From positions 33,433 to 97,432 of the forward strand of contig NZ_QGDV01000011.1 of NCBI RefSeq assembly GCF_003149025.1: DNA of 64,000 nucleotides, given 5' to 3'. The position numbers were made by a program, and so were the translations under genes. Positions 33,379 to 42,542 of this stretch are shown one piece after another (the first letter of the stretch is position 1; every line of letters starts with the position of its first letter). This DNA comes from Rathayibacter iranicus NCPPB 2253 = VKM Ac-1602 (GTDB taxonomy: Bacteria > Actinomycetota > Actinomycetes > Actinomycetales > Microbacteriaceae). The notes below the pieces were generated by a model. The model was not told the DNA's origin. It saw only the letters and a list, made by a program, of their open reading frames with translations, and ran no database searches.

Positions 33379-34745
33379 GTCACGTCCTTTCTCCTCTGGG
33401 GTATGCGCTTGTCTTTGGCGGCGATCCAGTCCTGCGGCGCCTGCCCTTCCGGCGCCGAGGGGGTGAAACGGAGCCGGTCGACCCGTGTCCCCTCCACCCG
33501 CTCGACGCGCAGTACCCCCTCCGCGACCGTGACTTCGTCGCCGAGTTCGGGGATGCGGTCGAGGACGTCGGTGACGTAGCCGGCGACCGTGTCGTATTCC
33601 TCGTCTTCCGGCACGGCGACGCCGGCGCGCTCCAGTAGTTCGTCGGGCCGCAGAGAAGCGTCGAAGGTGATCGAGCGGCCGGCCCGGACGACTCCGGTGC
33701 GCGCGCGGTCGTGCTCATCTTCCAGTTCGCCGACGATTTCCTCTACGAGGTCCTCGAGCGTGACGATCCCGGCTGTTCCGCCGTGCTCGTCCGAGACGAT
33801 CGCGACCTGCAGCCCCTCGGCGCGGAGCAGCCCGAGCAGAGTGTCGACGCCCATCGACTCCGGGACTCGCGTCGGCGACCCCATCAGCTCGCCCGCGGTC
33901 ACCACCGCGCGCCGGTCCAGGGCGACCGCGAACGCCTGCTTGATGTGCAGCATGCCGAGGATGTCGTCGGAGTCGCGGCCGATCACGGGGAACCGCGAGA
34001 AGCCGGTCGAGCCGGCAATGCGGATGACGACCGCGGCACAGTCCTCCGCTTGCACCGAGGCCATCCGGGTGCGCGGAGTCATCACGTCGGCGGCGGAGCG
34101 TTGGCTGAAGAGCAGGGTGCGCGAGAGCAGCGTCGCGTGGTCCGCATCCAGCACGCCCTCCAGAGCGGAGCGGCGCACGAGGGAGGAGAGTTCTTCCGCG
34201 CTGCGCGCACCCGAGAGCTCTTCCTTCGGCTCGATGCCGAACGAGCGGATGATCGCGTTGGCCGTGTTGTTGAACAGGGCGATCACTGGGCGAAAGACGG
34301 TCGTGAACAGTGCCTGGAACGGCACGACGAAGCGGGCTGTGGCCAGCGGCAGCGCGAGGGCGAAGTTCTTCGGAACCAGCTCGCCGATCACCATCGAGAA
34401 CACCGTCGCCAGGACAATGCCGACCACGGCGCCGATCCCGGGAACGATCGTCTCCGGGATGCCGGCGGAGCGTAGCGGACCGGCGAGGAGCGACGAGATC
34501 GCGGGCTCGAAGGTGTAACCCGTCAGCAGGGTTGTCAGCGTGATGCCGAGCTGCGCGCCGGAGAGGTGCGTGGAGGTGATCCGCAGCGCTGTGATTGTCG
34601 CGCCCAGCCGCTTCTCCCCGCGCGCCTGCCGTACCTCGAGGTCGTGCCGGTCGAGGTTCACCAGAGCGAACTCCGCGGCCACGAACATGCCAGTCCCGGC
34701 CGTGAGGACCAGGCCGACCCCGACCATCAGCCACTCCGACACCAT
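33375..34745 (-). CDS. CNNM/CBS/CorC-domain membrane protein, longer paralogue
   Basis: A 456-residue protein. The CNNM membrane domain covers about 1-200 (GMFVAAEFALVNLDRHDLE, VIGELVPKNFALA), the CBS pair about 215-335 (DVMTPRTRMASVQAEDCAAV, and DEHGGTAGIVTLEDLVEEIVGEL), and a CorC_HlyC C-terminal domain the last 90 residues. It differs from its neighbour in having this last domain. The ATG at 34745 fits; the frame further upstream lacks CNNM character. The two proteins may form a mixed dimer. The 270 bases from 34746 to 35015 hold no gene that I can support. Confidence 0.9.
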   Translation of the reverse strand: MVSEWLMVGVGLVLTAGTGMFVAAEFALVNLDRHDLEVRQARGEKRLGATITALRITSTHLSGAQLGITLTTLLTGYTFEPAISSLLAGPLRSAGIPETIVPGIGAVVGIVLATVFSMVIGELVPKNFALALPLATARFVVPFQALFTTVFRPVIALFNNTANAIIRSFGIEPKEELSGARSAEELSSLVRRSALEGVLDADHATLLSRTLLFSQRSAADVMTPRTRMASVQAEDCAAVVIRIAGSTGFSRFPVIGRDSDDILGMLHIKQAFAVALDRRAVVTAGELMGSPTRVPESMGVDTLLGLLRAEGLQVAIVSDEHGGTAGIVTLEDLVEEIVGELEDEHDRARTGVVRAGRSITFDASLRPDELLERAGVAVPEDEEYDTVAGYVTDVLDRIPELGDEVTVAEGVLRVERVEGTRVDRLRFTPSAPEGQAPQDWIAAKDKRIPQRRKDVT

Positions 34746-35015
34746 TCCCTGAGCGTAGAGCGGGCTGACTGTGAGAAAGCACTCAGGTGACTCGGGAGGC
34801 ACCCGTCTGCCCGAGCGGAGGCGTGCCGAGCAGATGTCATCCGGGCGGTGCAGCCGGATGGAACCGGCGGGCGACGCCGACCGCCCGGAGACTCGGCAGG
34901 CTGTTGTCGGCGCCGCGGCATCCGCCCGAGCATCTCCTGGACCGGAGATTACTTTCTGCCCTGCGGACGTCCGTCTGCAGGGGAGGCGCCACCCATCAAT
35001 TAGTGAGGCACAAGG

Positions 35016-35420
35016 ATGAGTGCAGCGGCTGGACCCGCCGAGAAGGCCGCGACGACCCAGCCGGCGGAGCGGATCCGTCTTACGCTCGCGTACATCGACT
35101 TCTGGTCGGTGGTGAAGATCGCATTTCTTCTTGGGCTTGCCGGGGCAGTCATCCTGATCGTCACGGTACCCGTTGCCTATGCAGTCTTCGCTAGCACGGA
35201 CGCCTTCGCCCACGCCGGGGCTCTGCTTCAGCAGCTCGCCGGACCCAAGGCGGAGGGTCTGCAGTTGATTCCGTCGCTGCCGCAGGTGATGGGCTTCACG
35301 GTCATCGTTGGTGTGCTGAACACGATCGTCAGCACGGCACTCGGCGCCATTGCTGCCCTGCTCTACAACCTGGCCGGCACGATGGTGGGCGGGATGCGCG
35401 TCGGCTTCTCTCGCCGATGA
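35016..35420 (+). CDS. DUF3566-family membrane protein
   Basis: A 134-residue protein with two membrane helices: RLTLAYIDFWSVVKIAFLLGLAGAVILIVTV, where the D-WSVVK-FLL pattern is the DUF3566 start, and AALLYNLAGTMVGGMRV, the family end. DUF3566 proteins are widespread in actinobacteria, often near gyrA; function unknown. This one is away from gyrA and may be a paralogue. Confidence 0.85.
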   Translation: MSAAAGPAEKAATTQPAERIRLTLAYIDFWSVVKIAFLLGLAGAVILIVTVPVAYAVFASTDAFAHAGALLQQLAGPKAEGLQLIPSLPQVMGFTVIVGVLNTIVSTALGAIAALLYNLAGTMVGGMRVGFSRR

Positions 35421-35577
35421 GACGGACCAGACTCCGAGGAGCCCGCCGCGACGAGGCTCGGCCTGGACCGAGCGCTCCGACCACCGCCACGAAGGCGGTC
35501 GCTCCCGCGCGACGGGAAAGATAGGCCCTTTTCACGCCCTGTGGAGGAGCGTCATCGGTCGCCCGGACAAGCATTTT

Positions 35578-35616
35578 GATAAAGTTATCGCCAACATCTC
35601 CGGTGATAACGTTACC
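35578..35616. promoter_or_regulatory. AT-rich dyads before the AAA ATPase
   Basis: GATAA-AG-TTATC (35578-35589) and a second dyad around TAACGTTA (35607-35614) lie just before the preferred GTG start. GTTATC and GATAAC (35584-35589, 35605-35610) also pair. They could be an operator or part of the promoter. If the start lies upstream, they are instead inside the coding region. Confidence 0.35.
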
Positions 35617-35619
35617 AAC

Positions 35620-36852
35620 GTGCGTACCGCTCTCGACAACCCATTCAGTCCCGGTTCTGACGCCGTCCCTGAAATCTGGGCGGGCAGGACGGAGCAGCTG
35701 AGCGACTGGCGCGACGTCCTCCGGCCCCGACTCCTTCGTGGCCTACCCGAGCGGGGACGCACGATCCTCGGTGAGCCTGGCCTCGGCAAGTCATCCCTGG
35801 TGCGTCGCATCGCGCAGGACGCGGCTGCCGAAGGTGACTGGGTGACGCCGCAGCTACGGATCCCCTCGGGCGGCGATCCGTTGAAACTCGTGGCGGCGGC
35901 AGTGCTGGGGCTCGCAGAAATGGCTGGTCTCGCCACGGCACGGGAGAAGCGGATCACGAGCCGGCTCGAGCGCGTGCAGTCCGTCGCCGCGGCGGGTCTC
36001 TCGCTCACCCTCCGCGGCCAGGAGGGGCCCGAGCCGCACACCGCGCTGACCGAGCTGCTTGTCGAAGTGGGTCGGGCGGCCATCGCTCACGAGGTCGTCG
36101 CGCTCGTTCACCTCGACGAGGTGCAGAACATCGTGGACGAGAGCGCCCTCTCACAACTCTTGATCGCTCTCGGCGACGCCATTACTCACGAGGAGGTCGT
36201 CACCCTGCCCGGAGGCGCTCGAGTGACCCGTTTCCTGCCCCTCGCCGTTTACCTCACCGGGCTGCCCGACTTCGAGGACCGTGCGGGAGGGCAGAAGGGC
36301 GCCACCTTCGCGCGCCGTTTCAAGACGACGGTGCTCACGGCCATCGACGACGAGGACATCGTCGCGGCGCTTCAGGACTTCGTCCTGCCCGGCTGGGAGG
36401 TGCCCAACGGCGAAGGAGCGGCCGGCCGCATCCGCATGGAGGCCGACGCGGTCACCGCGATCGTCGATCTCTGCCGGGGTGAGCCGTTCCTGTTTCAGCT
36501 CGCCGGCGAGAGCGCCTGGTACGCCGGGACCGACCCGACCATCACGCGGTCGCAGGTTCTCGCCGGGTGGCGAGGAGCCCAGCGGGAGGCGGCGGCCCAC
36601 GTCGAGCGGATCCTCGGGCGGCTGCCTCCGCGCGAGCGGATGTTCCTCGATGCGATGGCGGCTGTGCCCGCACACGAGCGGACGCTCACCCGGATCGCGC
36701 AGGAGATTGGCCTCTCGAGGGCGACGGAGGTCGGGACGACGGCGCAGCGCCTCGATACCGTGCGGGGGATCATCGACCGCGGCAAGCCGTACAGCTTCCG
36801 GCACCGCGCGATCGAGGCGTACATGACGAGCGAGTGGCCGCGGGTGGAGTAA
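35620..36852 (+). CDS. AAA-type ATPase (stand-alone)
   Basis: About 410 residues from the GTG at 35620. It has a typical N-terminus for this group (ALDNPFSPG), Walker A GEPGLGKSS at 51-59, Walker B ALVHLDEVQ (Asp-Glu at 166-167), and a sensor and lid region. The C-terminal winged helix includes PHERTLTRIAQEIGLSR-like text (TLTRIAQEIGLS). Similar to orc1/cdc6-like and archaeal-type ATPases. The frame is open up to 35350, so the start is uncertain. It may act on DNA or as a molecular switch. No partner is adjacent. Confidence 0.65.
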   Translation: MRTALDNPFSPGSDAVPEIWAGRTEQLSDWRDVLRPRLLRGLPERGRTILGEPGLGKSSLVRRIAQDAAAEGDWVTPQLRIPSGGDPLKLVAAAVLGLAEMAGLATAREKRITSRLERVQSVAAAGLSLTLRGQEGPEPHTALTELLVEVGRAAIAHEVVALVHLDEVQNIVDESALSQLLIALGDAITHEEVVTLPGGARVTRFLPLAVYLTGLPDFEDRAGGQKGATFARRFKTTVLTAIDDEDIVAALQDFVLPGWEVPNGEGAAGRIRMEADAVTAIVDLCRGEPFLFQLAGESAWYAGTDPTITRSQVLAGWRGAQREAAAHVERILGRLPPRERMFLDAMAAVPAHERTLTRIAQEIGLSRATEVGTTAQRLDTVRGIIDRGKPYSFRHRAIEAYMTSEWPRVE

Positions 36853-36922
36853 TCCGCGCACAAGAGCGGCCGGAGTAGTTGCCGTCGTGCGAGTGTCCTC
36901 GCGCGCCTGCTCGCCGCCGGCC

Positions 36923-37270
36923 TCAGTGAGCGGCGTCGAACGCCGCCTGGACGTCTCGCGGAATCCGGCCGGATCGCGGAACCTCATAGCCCTGGCGACG
37001 TGCCCAGTGCCGGATCGCCGAGAGCATCTCCGGAGTCTTCCGTCCCGCCCCGGCGGCAACGGCGATCACGCGGCGCTGGGGAGCAGCCGAGGACAGCGGT
37101 CGGGCGGCGGCGACGAACGGCGCGAGTGCGAGGTGCAGTTTCCCGATGTTCCCCGCGGTTAGATCAATCTCGTAATCGCAGTCATCAATCGAGAAGACGA
37201 TCGTGCCACCACGGCCCTCCGAGATCACGGCTCCAGTGAGATCGTCTATCAGAACAGTTCGCTCAGCCAT
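36923..37270 (-). CDS. lsr2: Lsr2-family nucleoid protein
   Basis: A 115-residue Lsr2 protein. The N-terminal dimerisation part has VLIDDLTGAVISEGRGGTIVFSIDDCDYEIDLT, and the DNA-binding helix region at the end has MLSAIRHWARRQGYEVPRSGRIPRDVQAAFDAAH. The RGR core that inserts into the AT-rich minor groove is replaced by RSGRIP, as in many non-mycobacterial homologues. Lsr2 silences AT-rich foreign DNA such as the low-GC islands here. Confidence 0.92.
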   Translation of the reverse strand: MAERTVLIDDLTGAVISEGRGGTIVFSIDDCDYEIDLTAGNIGKLHLALAPFVAAARPLSSAAPQRRVIAVAAGAGRKTPEMLSAIRHWARRQGYEVPRSGRIPRDVQAAFDAAH

Positions 37271-37300
37271 CCAGCAAGACTCCTACTTCGACGTCCACGG

Positions 37301-37320
37301 ACCTCGACAAGTGTCGAGGT
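37301..37320. promoter_or_regulatory. Perfect 9-bp dyad upstream of lsr2
   Basis: ACCTCGACA and TGTCGAGGT flank AG at 37301-37320, 31 bases before the lsr2 start. It is a good candidate for an operator or a leader hairpin. The remaining stretch to 37649 has no gene that I can support. Confidence 0.45.
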
Positions 37321-37649
37321 CACCCACCAGAGTATCCAGCCAGCGCCACTGGTCGGATGCAGCACGCCGCCGGTTCCGTCGGAGCGACCCTCCGGGAGAC
37401 GGCAACAGTGCCGACGCGCTGACCTCGTCCGGGTCACGCGGCAACGGCGACGCGGGGCCCGGCTGACGGCCCTCCCTCCGGCGGACCATACAGATGGATC
37501 GGCGGGACGACGCGCGCGACGACTCCTGGCCACCATAGTGACACCATGCCCCTAAGCTGCCCCCCGATCGGCCGACGCATCCTCGCCGCTCCTGCTAGCC
37601 CCCCGCCCCTGCGCCCCCGCCCCGGCGACTGCGCACTCGGCGCCCTCTG

Positions 37650-38699
37650 ATGCCCGCCCTCTGGAGTGCGCTCTTCGCCCTGTTCTTCCTCGCGCTCTTC
37701 GTCCACGGCCGCTGGCGTGAACCGCGGATGCTCCGCAACGGCGTGTTCCTGGTCGCGGCGATCCTCTTCGCCGTCTTCACGCCCCTCCTGCTTCTCATCG
37801 AGGCGGTACCCGTCGTCGCCGAGTACCTCGCGCTGGCGGCTCTCGTTCTCGTGCCCCTCGCGATCCTGGCGCTGGGCGGCGCGCTCCTCGTCAACGGCGT
37901 GCAAATGATGCGCCGCGAGGGCCGCAGCCTCGGCAATCTGCTCTCCCTCTTCGTCGGGATTCTGGTGCTCGTGCTTCCGACGGTCGTGCTGGTCCTGTAC
38001 CTCGGCGTCGGAATCGGTGACAGACGCAGCGCGGGCGGGCCGCTGAACCAGTACGGGGCCGTTCCCGCCGAGCTGATCGTGCTGATCACCGCGTACTTCG
38101 CCGCCGCGTTCCTCGCGTTCGCCCTCTACTCCGTGGTCTACGCGCGGATCCGCCTCGCTCTCGTCCCCGAGGTGATCGTGATCCTCGGCTCAGGCCTGAT
38201 CGACGGCGAGGTTCCCCCGCTGCTGCGGAGCAGGCTCGACCGGGGGCTCGCGGTGTACCGGGCCGAGCGGGAGGCGGGGCGCTCGCCCCTCCTGATCCCC
38301 TCGGGCGGCAAGGGCTCCGACGAGTCGCGTGCCGAAGGAGCCGCGATGGCGGAGTACCTCCTGGCGAACGGCGCACGACCCGAGGACGTCCATCCCGAGA
38401 CCGCCTCCCGGAACACGCGCGAGAACCTCGAACTCTCCCGAGCCCTGCTGGGCACGCTCGGTCGCCACGGCCCCGTCCTCGTCGTCACCAGTGACTACCA
38501 CGTGCTCCGCGCCGCGACCCTCACGCGCCGACTCGGGATGCCGGCGCAGGTCATCGGTGCCCGAACATCCGCCTACTTCGTACCCAGTGCGTTCTTCCGC
38601 GAGTTCGCGGCAGTCGTCGTCGAGCACCGCTGGCTGCACCTCATCGCCTGCGTGCCGGTCCTGGTTGTTTTCGCGTCCCTGCTGGTCTGGACCGATTAG
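37650..38699 (+). CDS. YdcF/ElyC-family membrane protein (DUF218)
   Basis: A 349-residue protein with five or six hydrophobic helices in its first 180 residues, then a DUF218 domain: VIVILGSGLIDGEVPPLLRSRLDRGLAVYR, PLLIPSGGKGSDESRAEGAAMAEYLLANGARPEDV and NTRENLELSRALL. ElyC-type proteins of this fold affect envelope carrier lipids; YdcF proteins bind S-adenosylmethionine. The function here is unknown. ATG at 37650. Confidence 0.9.
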   Translation: MPALWSALFALFFLALFVHGRWREPRMLRNGVFLVAAILFAVFTPLLLLIEAVPVVAEYLALAALVLVPLAILALGGALLVNGVQMMRREGRSLGNLLSLFVGILVLVLPTVVLVLYLGVGIGDRRSAGGPLNQYGAVPAELIVLITAYFAAAFLAFALYSVVYARIRLALVPEVIVILGSGLIDGEVPPLLRSRLDRGLAVYRAEREAGRSPLLIPSGGKGSDESRAEGAAMAEYLLANGARPEDVHPETASRNTRENLELSRALLGTLGRHGPVLVVTSDYHVLRAATLTRRLGMPAQVIGARTSAYFVPSAFFREFAAVVVEHRWLHLIACVPVLVVFASLLVWTD

Positions 38700-38772
38700 C
38701 GGTGACGCCGACCGACCCTGCCGCTGAACTGGCCAGACGCCCCTCCCTCCGACCCGAACGGATTCTCCTGCA

Positions 38773-39456
38773 ATGATCGACACGTCCCCCGTTCTGACAG
38801 CGCGCAGCCTCGTGAAGCGCTACGAGACCAGCACGCCGCTCACTGACGCCGACCTGACCCTTCACTCCGGTGAATCCGTCGCTGTCCTCGGCCCGTCGGG
38901 ATCGGGGAAGACCACCCTCCTGCACATCCTCGCGGGCATCCTCGTCCCCGACTCCGGATCTGTCACCCTCACGGGCGGCCTCGACCTCGCGCGGCTCGAC
39001 TCCCCCCGCCGCGCGCAGGTCCGGCGGGAGAAGTTCGGTTTCGTGTTCCAGCACGGAGCCCTGCTGCCGGAGCTGACCGCGCTCGAGAACGTCGCACTGC
39101 CCCTGATGCTGCTGGGTCGCTCCCGCCGGGACGCGCAGACGCGAGCCGATCGCCTGTTCGCGCCGCTAGGTCTCGACGGCCTTCAGGGCCAGCGGATCGG
39201 CCAGCTCTCGGGCGGTCAGGGACAGCGGGTGGCGATCGCCCGAGCGCAGATCACCGAGGCGCCCGTGGTCTTCGCCGACGAGCCGACCGGCGCCCTAGAC
39301 GGCCGCACCGCACACTCCGTCCTCGACCTCCTCCTCACCGCGACGACGTCCCGCGGTGCCGCCCTGGTCGTCGTCACTCACGATCCGGCGATCGCGCGCC
39401 GATGCTCGCGCGCGGTCGAGATCGCCGGTGGAGTCGTCCGGGCGGCGACAGCATGA
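38773..39456 (+). CDS. ABC transporter ATP-binding protein (LolD/MacB type)
   Basis: A 227-residue ATPase with Walker A GPSGSGKTT, FVFQHGALLPELTALENV, signature LSGGQGQ and Walker [14 protein letters not shown]. It closely resembles the ATPase at 11636 in its Q-loop sequence, so both probably drive FtsX-type permeases. It overlaps the next gene by four bases. No adaptor or regulator is adjacent. Confidence 0.93.
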   Translation: MIDTSPVLTARSLVKRYETSTPLTDADLTLHSGESVAVLGPSGSGKTTLLHILAGILVPDSGSVTLTGGLDLARLDSPRRAQVRREKFGFVFQHGALLPELTALENVALPLMLLGRSRRDAQTRADRLFAPLGLDGLQGQRIGQLSGGQGQRVAIARAQITEAPVVFADEPTGALDGRTAHSVLDLLLTATTSRGAALVVVTHDPAIARRCSRAVEIAGGVVRAATA

Positions 39457-40775
39457 GCGCACCGGCTATCGCAACCCTGCTGCTGCGACCCGGCGCATCG
39501 GAGTCGCGCAAGCGCACTCCGATCCTGCTCGTGGCCGCCGCGACGTTCGTCGCTCTCGTCCTCGTGACGTGGATCGTGTACGGCACGACCCACGAGGATG
39601 TGACCAACGGCGGAGCACAGGTGCTGAGCGTCGTGCTCTCGGCGGTGCTGAGCGTTCCGATCGCCGACGTGGTCGCCGCGTCAGCACGCACGTCGACCCG
39701 TGAGCGGGAGGCGCGGGTCGCCCACCTGGGGCTCCTGGGGGCCTCTCCCCGCCTCCTGCGGCGGGTCGTCGATATCGAGACCCTCGCGATCACCTCCGCG
39801 GGCATCGGTCTCGCGCTGCTCCTCCTCGCCGTCGCACTCCCTGTGCTCGCGATCCTGCCCCTGAGCGGCGGAGCCGCCGGCCTCGCGGAACTCATCCCTC
39901 CCCTCGGAGCGGTCTGCGCCGTGGTCCTCCCGATCCTCGGCATCGCCGTGCTGAGCGCGCGAGTGGCGATTGCGGGAGTCGTCGCCGATCCGCTCAGCGC
40001 GTCGCGGCGTCAGCGTCCCTACCGGGTCGGCCGGCGGCGTCTGCTCACCGCGGTCGGTGTCCTCGGGATCTCGATCCTCGCGGGGACCTTCGTCTCGGCG
40101 GGGCTCTTCGCTCTTCCCGCGCTGGCGCTCGCGATCGCGGCGTACAACTCGGTGATGACAATTGCCGGTCCCTTCGTCATCCGCGTCGTCGCCGGGATCG
40201 CGCTGAAACGGGCCCGCACCGCCGACACGCTGCTCTCGGCGCGGTCAGCGCTCGAAGACCCACGGATGACGTGGCGGCAGGTCTCCGGCACAGCGGTGTA
40301 CGTCACGACCGTTCTCGTCGTGCTGATGCTGCTGCTGATGCTGATGATGCTGGGTTCTCAGGAGGCGATGCCCGCCGCCGAGGCCGCCGGCTACCCCGAC
40401 CTCCAGCTAGGCGCGGGAGCGGCGCTCGCCGCGGCGCTCCTGCTGACCACCTGCTCCAGCATCGAGACCCAGCTCGCCGATCTGCGCGACCGGGCGGGCC
40501 TCTACCGCGCCCTCGACGCGATGGGCATGCCCGCCGTCACGATGCTCCGGGCGCGGTCGAGGACGGTGCTGGCCGGCGCCGTGATCGCGATCGTGGGGTC
40601 GCTGCTGGTCGCGGGATTCCTCGCGGTCTGGGCGGGAGTGAGCGCGCAAACGCTCCTCCACCCGGTCTTCGTGATGCTGACGCTTCCGATGCTGATCGCC
40701 GGAGTCGTGCCGATCGCGGTCGGCGCTCGGATCAGCGCTCGCTCGCTCGACCGGCTGCTGACCGCCGAGCGGTAG
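39453..40775 (+). CDS. FtsX-family ABC permease
   Basis: A 440-residue permease with about ten hydrophobic helices, arranged in two groups (residues 20-195 and 220-435). It starts at an ATG that overlaps its ATPase stop. It is shorter than the permease at 12352, having no large outer domain. Probably moves or senses a peptide or lipid at the outer membrane face. Substrate unknown. Confidence 0.85.
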   Translation: MSAPAIATLLLRPGASESRKRTPILLVAAATFVALVLVTWIVYGTTHEDVTNGGAQVLSVVLSAVLSVPIADVVAASARTSTREREARVAHLGLLGASPRLLRRVVDIETLAITSAGIGLALLLLAVALPVLAILPLSGGAAGLAELIPPLGAVCAVVLPILGIAVLSARVAIAGVVADPLSASRRQRPYRVGRRRLLTAVGVLGISILAGTFVSAGLFALPALALAIAAYNSVMTIAGPFVIRVVAGIALKRARTADTLLSARSALEDPRMTWRQVSGTAVYVTTVLVVLMLLLMLMMLGSQEAMPAAEAAGYPDLQLGAGAALAAALLLTTCSSIETQLADLRDRAGLYRALDAMGMPAVTMLRARSRTVLAGAVIAIVGSLLVAGFLAVWAGVSAQTLLHPVFVMLTLPMLIAGVVPIAVGARISARSLDRLLTAER

Positions 40776-40812
40776 CTCGCCTGTCCGGCCGTCGTCGGCG
40801 CAGGATGGACCC

Positions 40813-41493
40813 ATGACTACGACACTTATCACTGGAGCGAACCGCTCGCTCGGCCTCGAGACCGCCCGACGACTCCTCGAGGCAGGCCTTACCGTCTACG
40901 CGGGAATGCGCGATCCTGCCGACGGCGGCGCTGCCCGCGACCTCGGCGCCCACCCCGTCCGTCTCGACGTCACCGACCAGGCGAGCGTCGACTCCGCTCT
41001 CGCGTCGCTGCCAAAACTCGACGTGCTCGTGAACAATGCCGGCATCCACGGGTCCTCCTCCGGAATCGACGACCTCACCGCTGACGCGATGGCGAGCGTG
41101 CTCGACACCAACGTCCTCGGGATCGTCCGCGTCACGCAGGCCGCCCTCCCGTTGCTGCGCCGCTCCTCCGCGCCGGTCATCGTCAACGTCGCCTCCGGAG
41201 TGGGCTGGCCGCGCTGGCTGAGCACCGAGGGTCGCGACGAGTTCCCCGTCGCGTCCGTGCCGTACCCCGCGTCGAAGGCGGCCGTTATCGCTCTGACGGT
41301 CCAGTACGCCAAGAACCTGCCCGCGATGCGCATCAACGCGAGCGACCCCGGCTACACCGCTACCGACTTCAACGGCCACGGCGGACACCAGACCGTCACC
41401 GAGGGCACCGATGCGACCGTCGCCCTCGCCCTGCTCGGTCCCGATGGCCCGACCGGCGAGTTCCACGACCGCCGCGGCCGCATCGACTACTGA
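40813..41493 (+). CDS. SDR-family oxidoreductase
   Basis: A 226-residue short-chain dehydrogenase with the Rossmann motif TGANRSLGLE at 6-15, NNAG at about 75, and the active-site YPASK. The second half is short, as in classical small SDRs. Cofactor probably NADPH given the N-R pattern in the glycine loop; substrate unknown. Converges with the AraC gene; a weak hairpin (GAGGGC / GCCCTC) fills the gap. Confidence 0.9.
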   Translation: MTTTLITGANRSLGLETARRLLEAGLTVYAGMRDPADGGAARDLGAHPVRLDVTDQASVDSALASLPKLDVLVNNAGIHGSSSGIDDLTADAMASVLDTNVLGIVRVTQAALPLLRRSSAPVIVNVASGVGWPRWLSTEGRDEFPVASVPYPASKAAVIALTVQYAKNLPAMRINASDPGYTATDFNGHGGHQTVTEGTDATVALALLGPDGPTGEFHDRRGRIDY

Positions 41494-41539
41494 GACGCGG
41501 CGAGGGCATCGAATCCGCGGTCGCCCTCCCCTGCCCCGG

Positions 41540-42436
41540 TCAGCCCAGGTTCGCCGTCGGCGCCGTTTCGAGGTGCCGGAGGTCGCGCCGGAGCCGCTGC
41601 GAGCGCACGTAACTGCTCAGCGCGTGCTCCGGAGCGGGCGGGGCCTCGCTTCCGCCCAGCATCGCCCTGGCCGTGGTGAGGCGTGCGCGGCGGATCTCGT
41701 CGAAGACCGTGGTGCCGTTGCGCGCAAAGGTGCGCTGGAGTGTGCGCTTGGGCACGCCGAGGCGCTCGCAGATCTCCTGCACTGACAGGCGGGAATCCGC
41801 CGACATCGCGGCGATCAGGGCGAGGGCCCGCGTGTAGACGTCCTCGCTGCTTTCTCGGGGGAGCGAGGTGGCAAGTACCGCGCCGGCGAGCTGCTCGAGA
41901 GCGGCGCGGACCAGCGGGAATGCGGGCGAGTCGGCGTCGAGTGCCGAGCCGAAGGTCGAGTTGACCGTCGAGAGCAGGATGCCGCGGCTGGCCGCGTCGG
42001 CGTGTGTGACGACGGCGCCGCGGTCCGTCGAGTCGACGAGGCCGAGCAGTGGGCGATCGAGCGCGATCTCCGTGCGCGCGCTCGGGATGTCGGTGACGAG
42101 CGTGTACGACGACTCGCACTGGAGGAACGCGATATCGCCGGGATCGAGCGTGACCTCGAGCGCCGACGGATCGTCGGGCTGGATGACCAGCGCGCCCTCG
42201 AGCGGGATCAGCAATCGCACCCCGGCTCCGATGCGTGCTGTGCGGTGTACGCGGCCAGGCGTGTGCCAAATCCGCAGTACCTCGACGCCGTCGCTCCGCA
42301 AGATATCGGCGACGATGCGGAACGCCCCGGGAGCGCGCACGTCCATGCCGCCCTCGGCGAGCCAGGCGGCTGCTGCTGTATCGCGTCGCGACACACCGCG
42401 GTCGATCGTTGCTCTGCTGCCTTCTGTGATCCCCAT
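41540..42436 (-). CDS. AraC-family transcriptional regulator
   Basis: About 298 residues. The N-terminal cupin-like sensor includes LLIPLEGALVIQPDDPSALEVTLDPGDIAFLQ. The C-terminal DNA-binding domain includes RLSVQEICERLGVPKRTLQRTFARNGTTVFDEIRRARLTTARAML; the usual second helix-turn-helix is shortened, since the protein ends soon after. It has the same overall plan as the regulator at 23559. A GAGAGGA site supports the start at 42436 or a GTG one codon before. Confidence 0.82.
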   Translation of the reverse strand: MGITEGSRATIDRGVSRRDTAAAAWLAEGGMDVRAPGAFRIVADILRSDGVEVLRIWHTPGRVHRTARIGAGVRLLIPLEGALVIQPDDPSALEVTLDPGDIAFLQCESSYTLVTDIPSARTEIALDRPLLGLVDSTDRGAVVTHADAASRGILLSTVNSTFGSALDADSPAFPLVRAALEQLAGAVLATSLPRESSEDVYTRALALIAAMSADSRLSVQEICERLGVPKRTLQRTFARNGTTVFDEIRRARLTTARAMLGGSEAPPAPEHALSSYVRSQRLRRDLRHLETAPTANLG

Positions 42437-42542
42437 CACGGCGAAGTCCTCTCGTCTTGTGCGTCCTTCGGGAGACGCGACGACCCTAGCCTGCCCGATT
42501 AAGGAGCATTCTGAGCAGCTTTCATTCGTCTGCATCCGCCTT

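Noticed and set aside
32284..33579. Plus-strand frame of 431 residues opposite the CNNM protein genes
   Set aside because: It is antisense to a CBS/CNNM protein with clear motifs and has His/Glu/Arg-rich text without any domain.
33375..35213. Long version (612 residues) of the CNNM/CorC protein
   Set aside because: The extra N-terminal 156 residues look non-coding. The CNNM membrane domain begins properly at the ATG at 34745.
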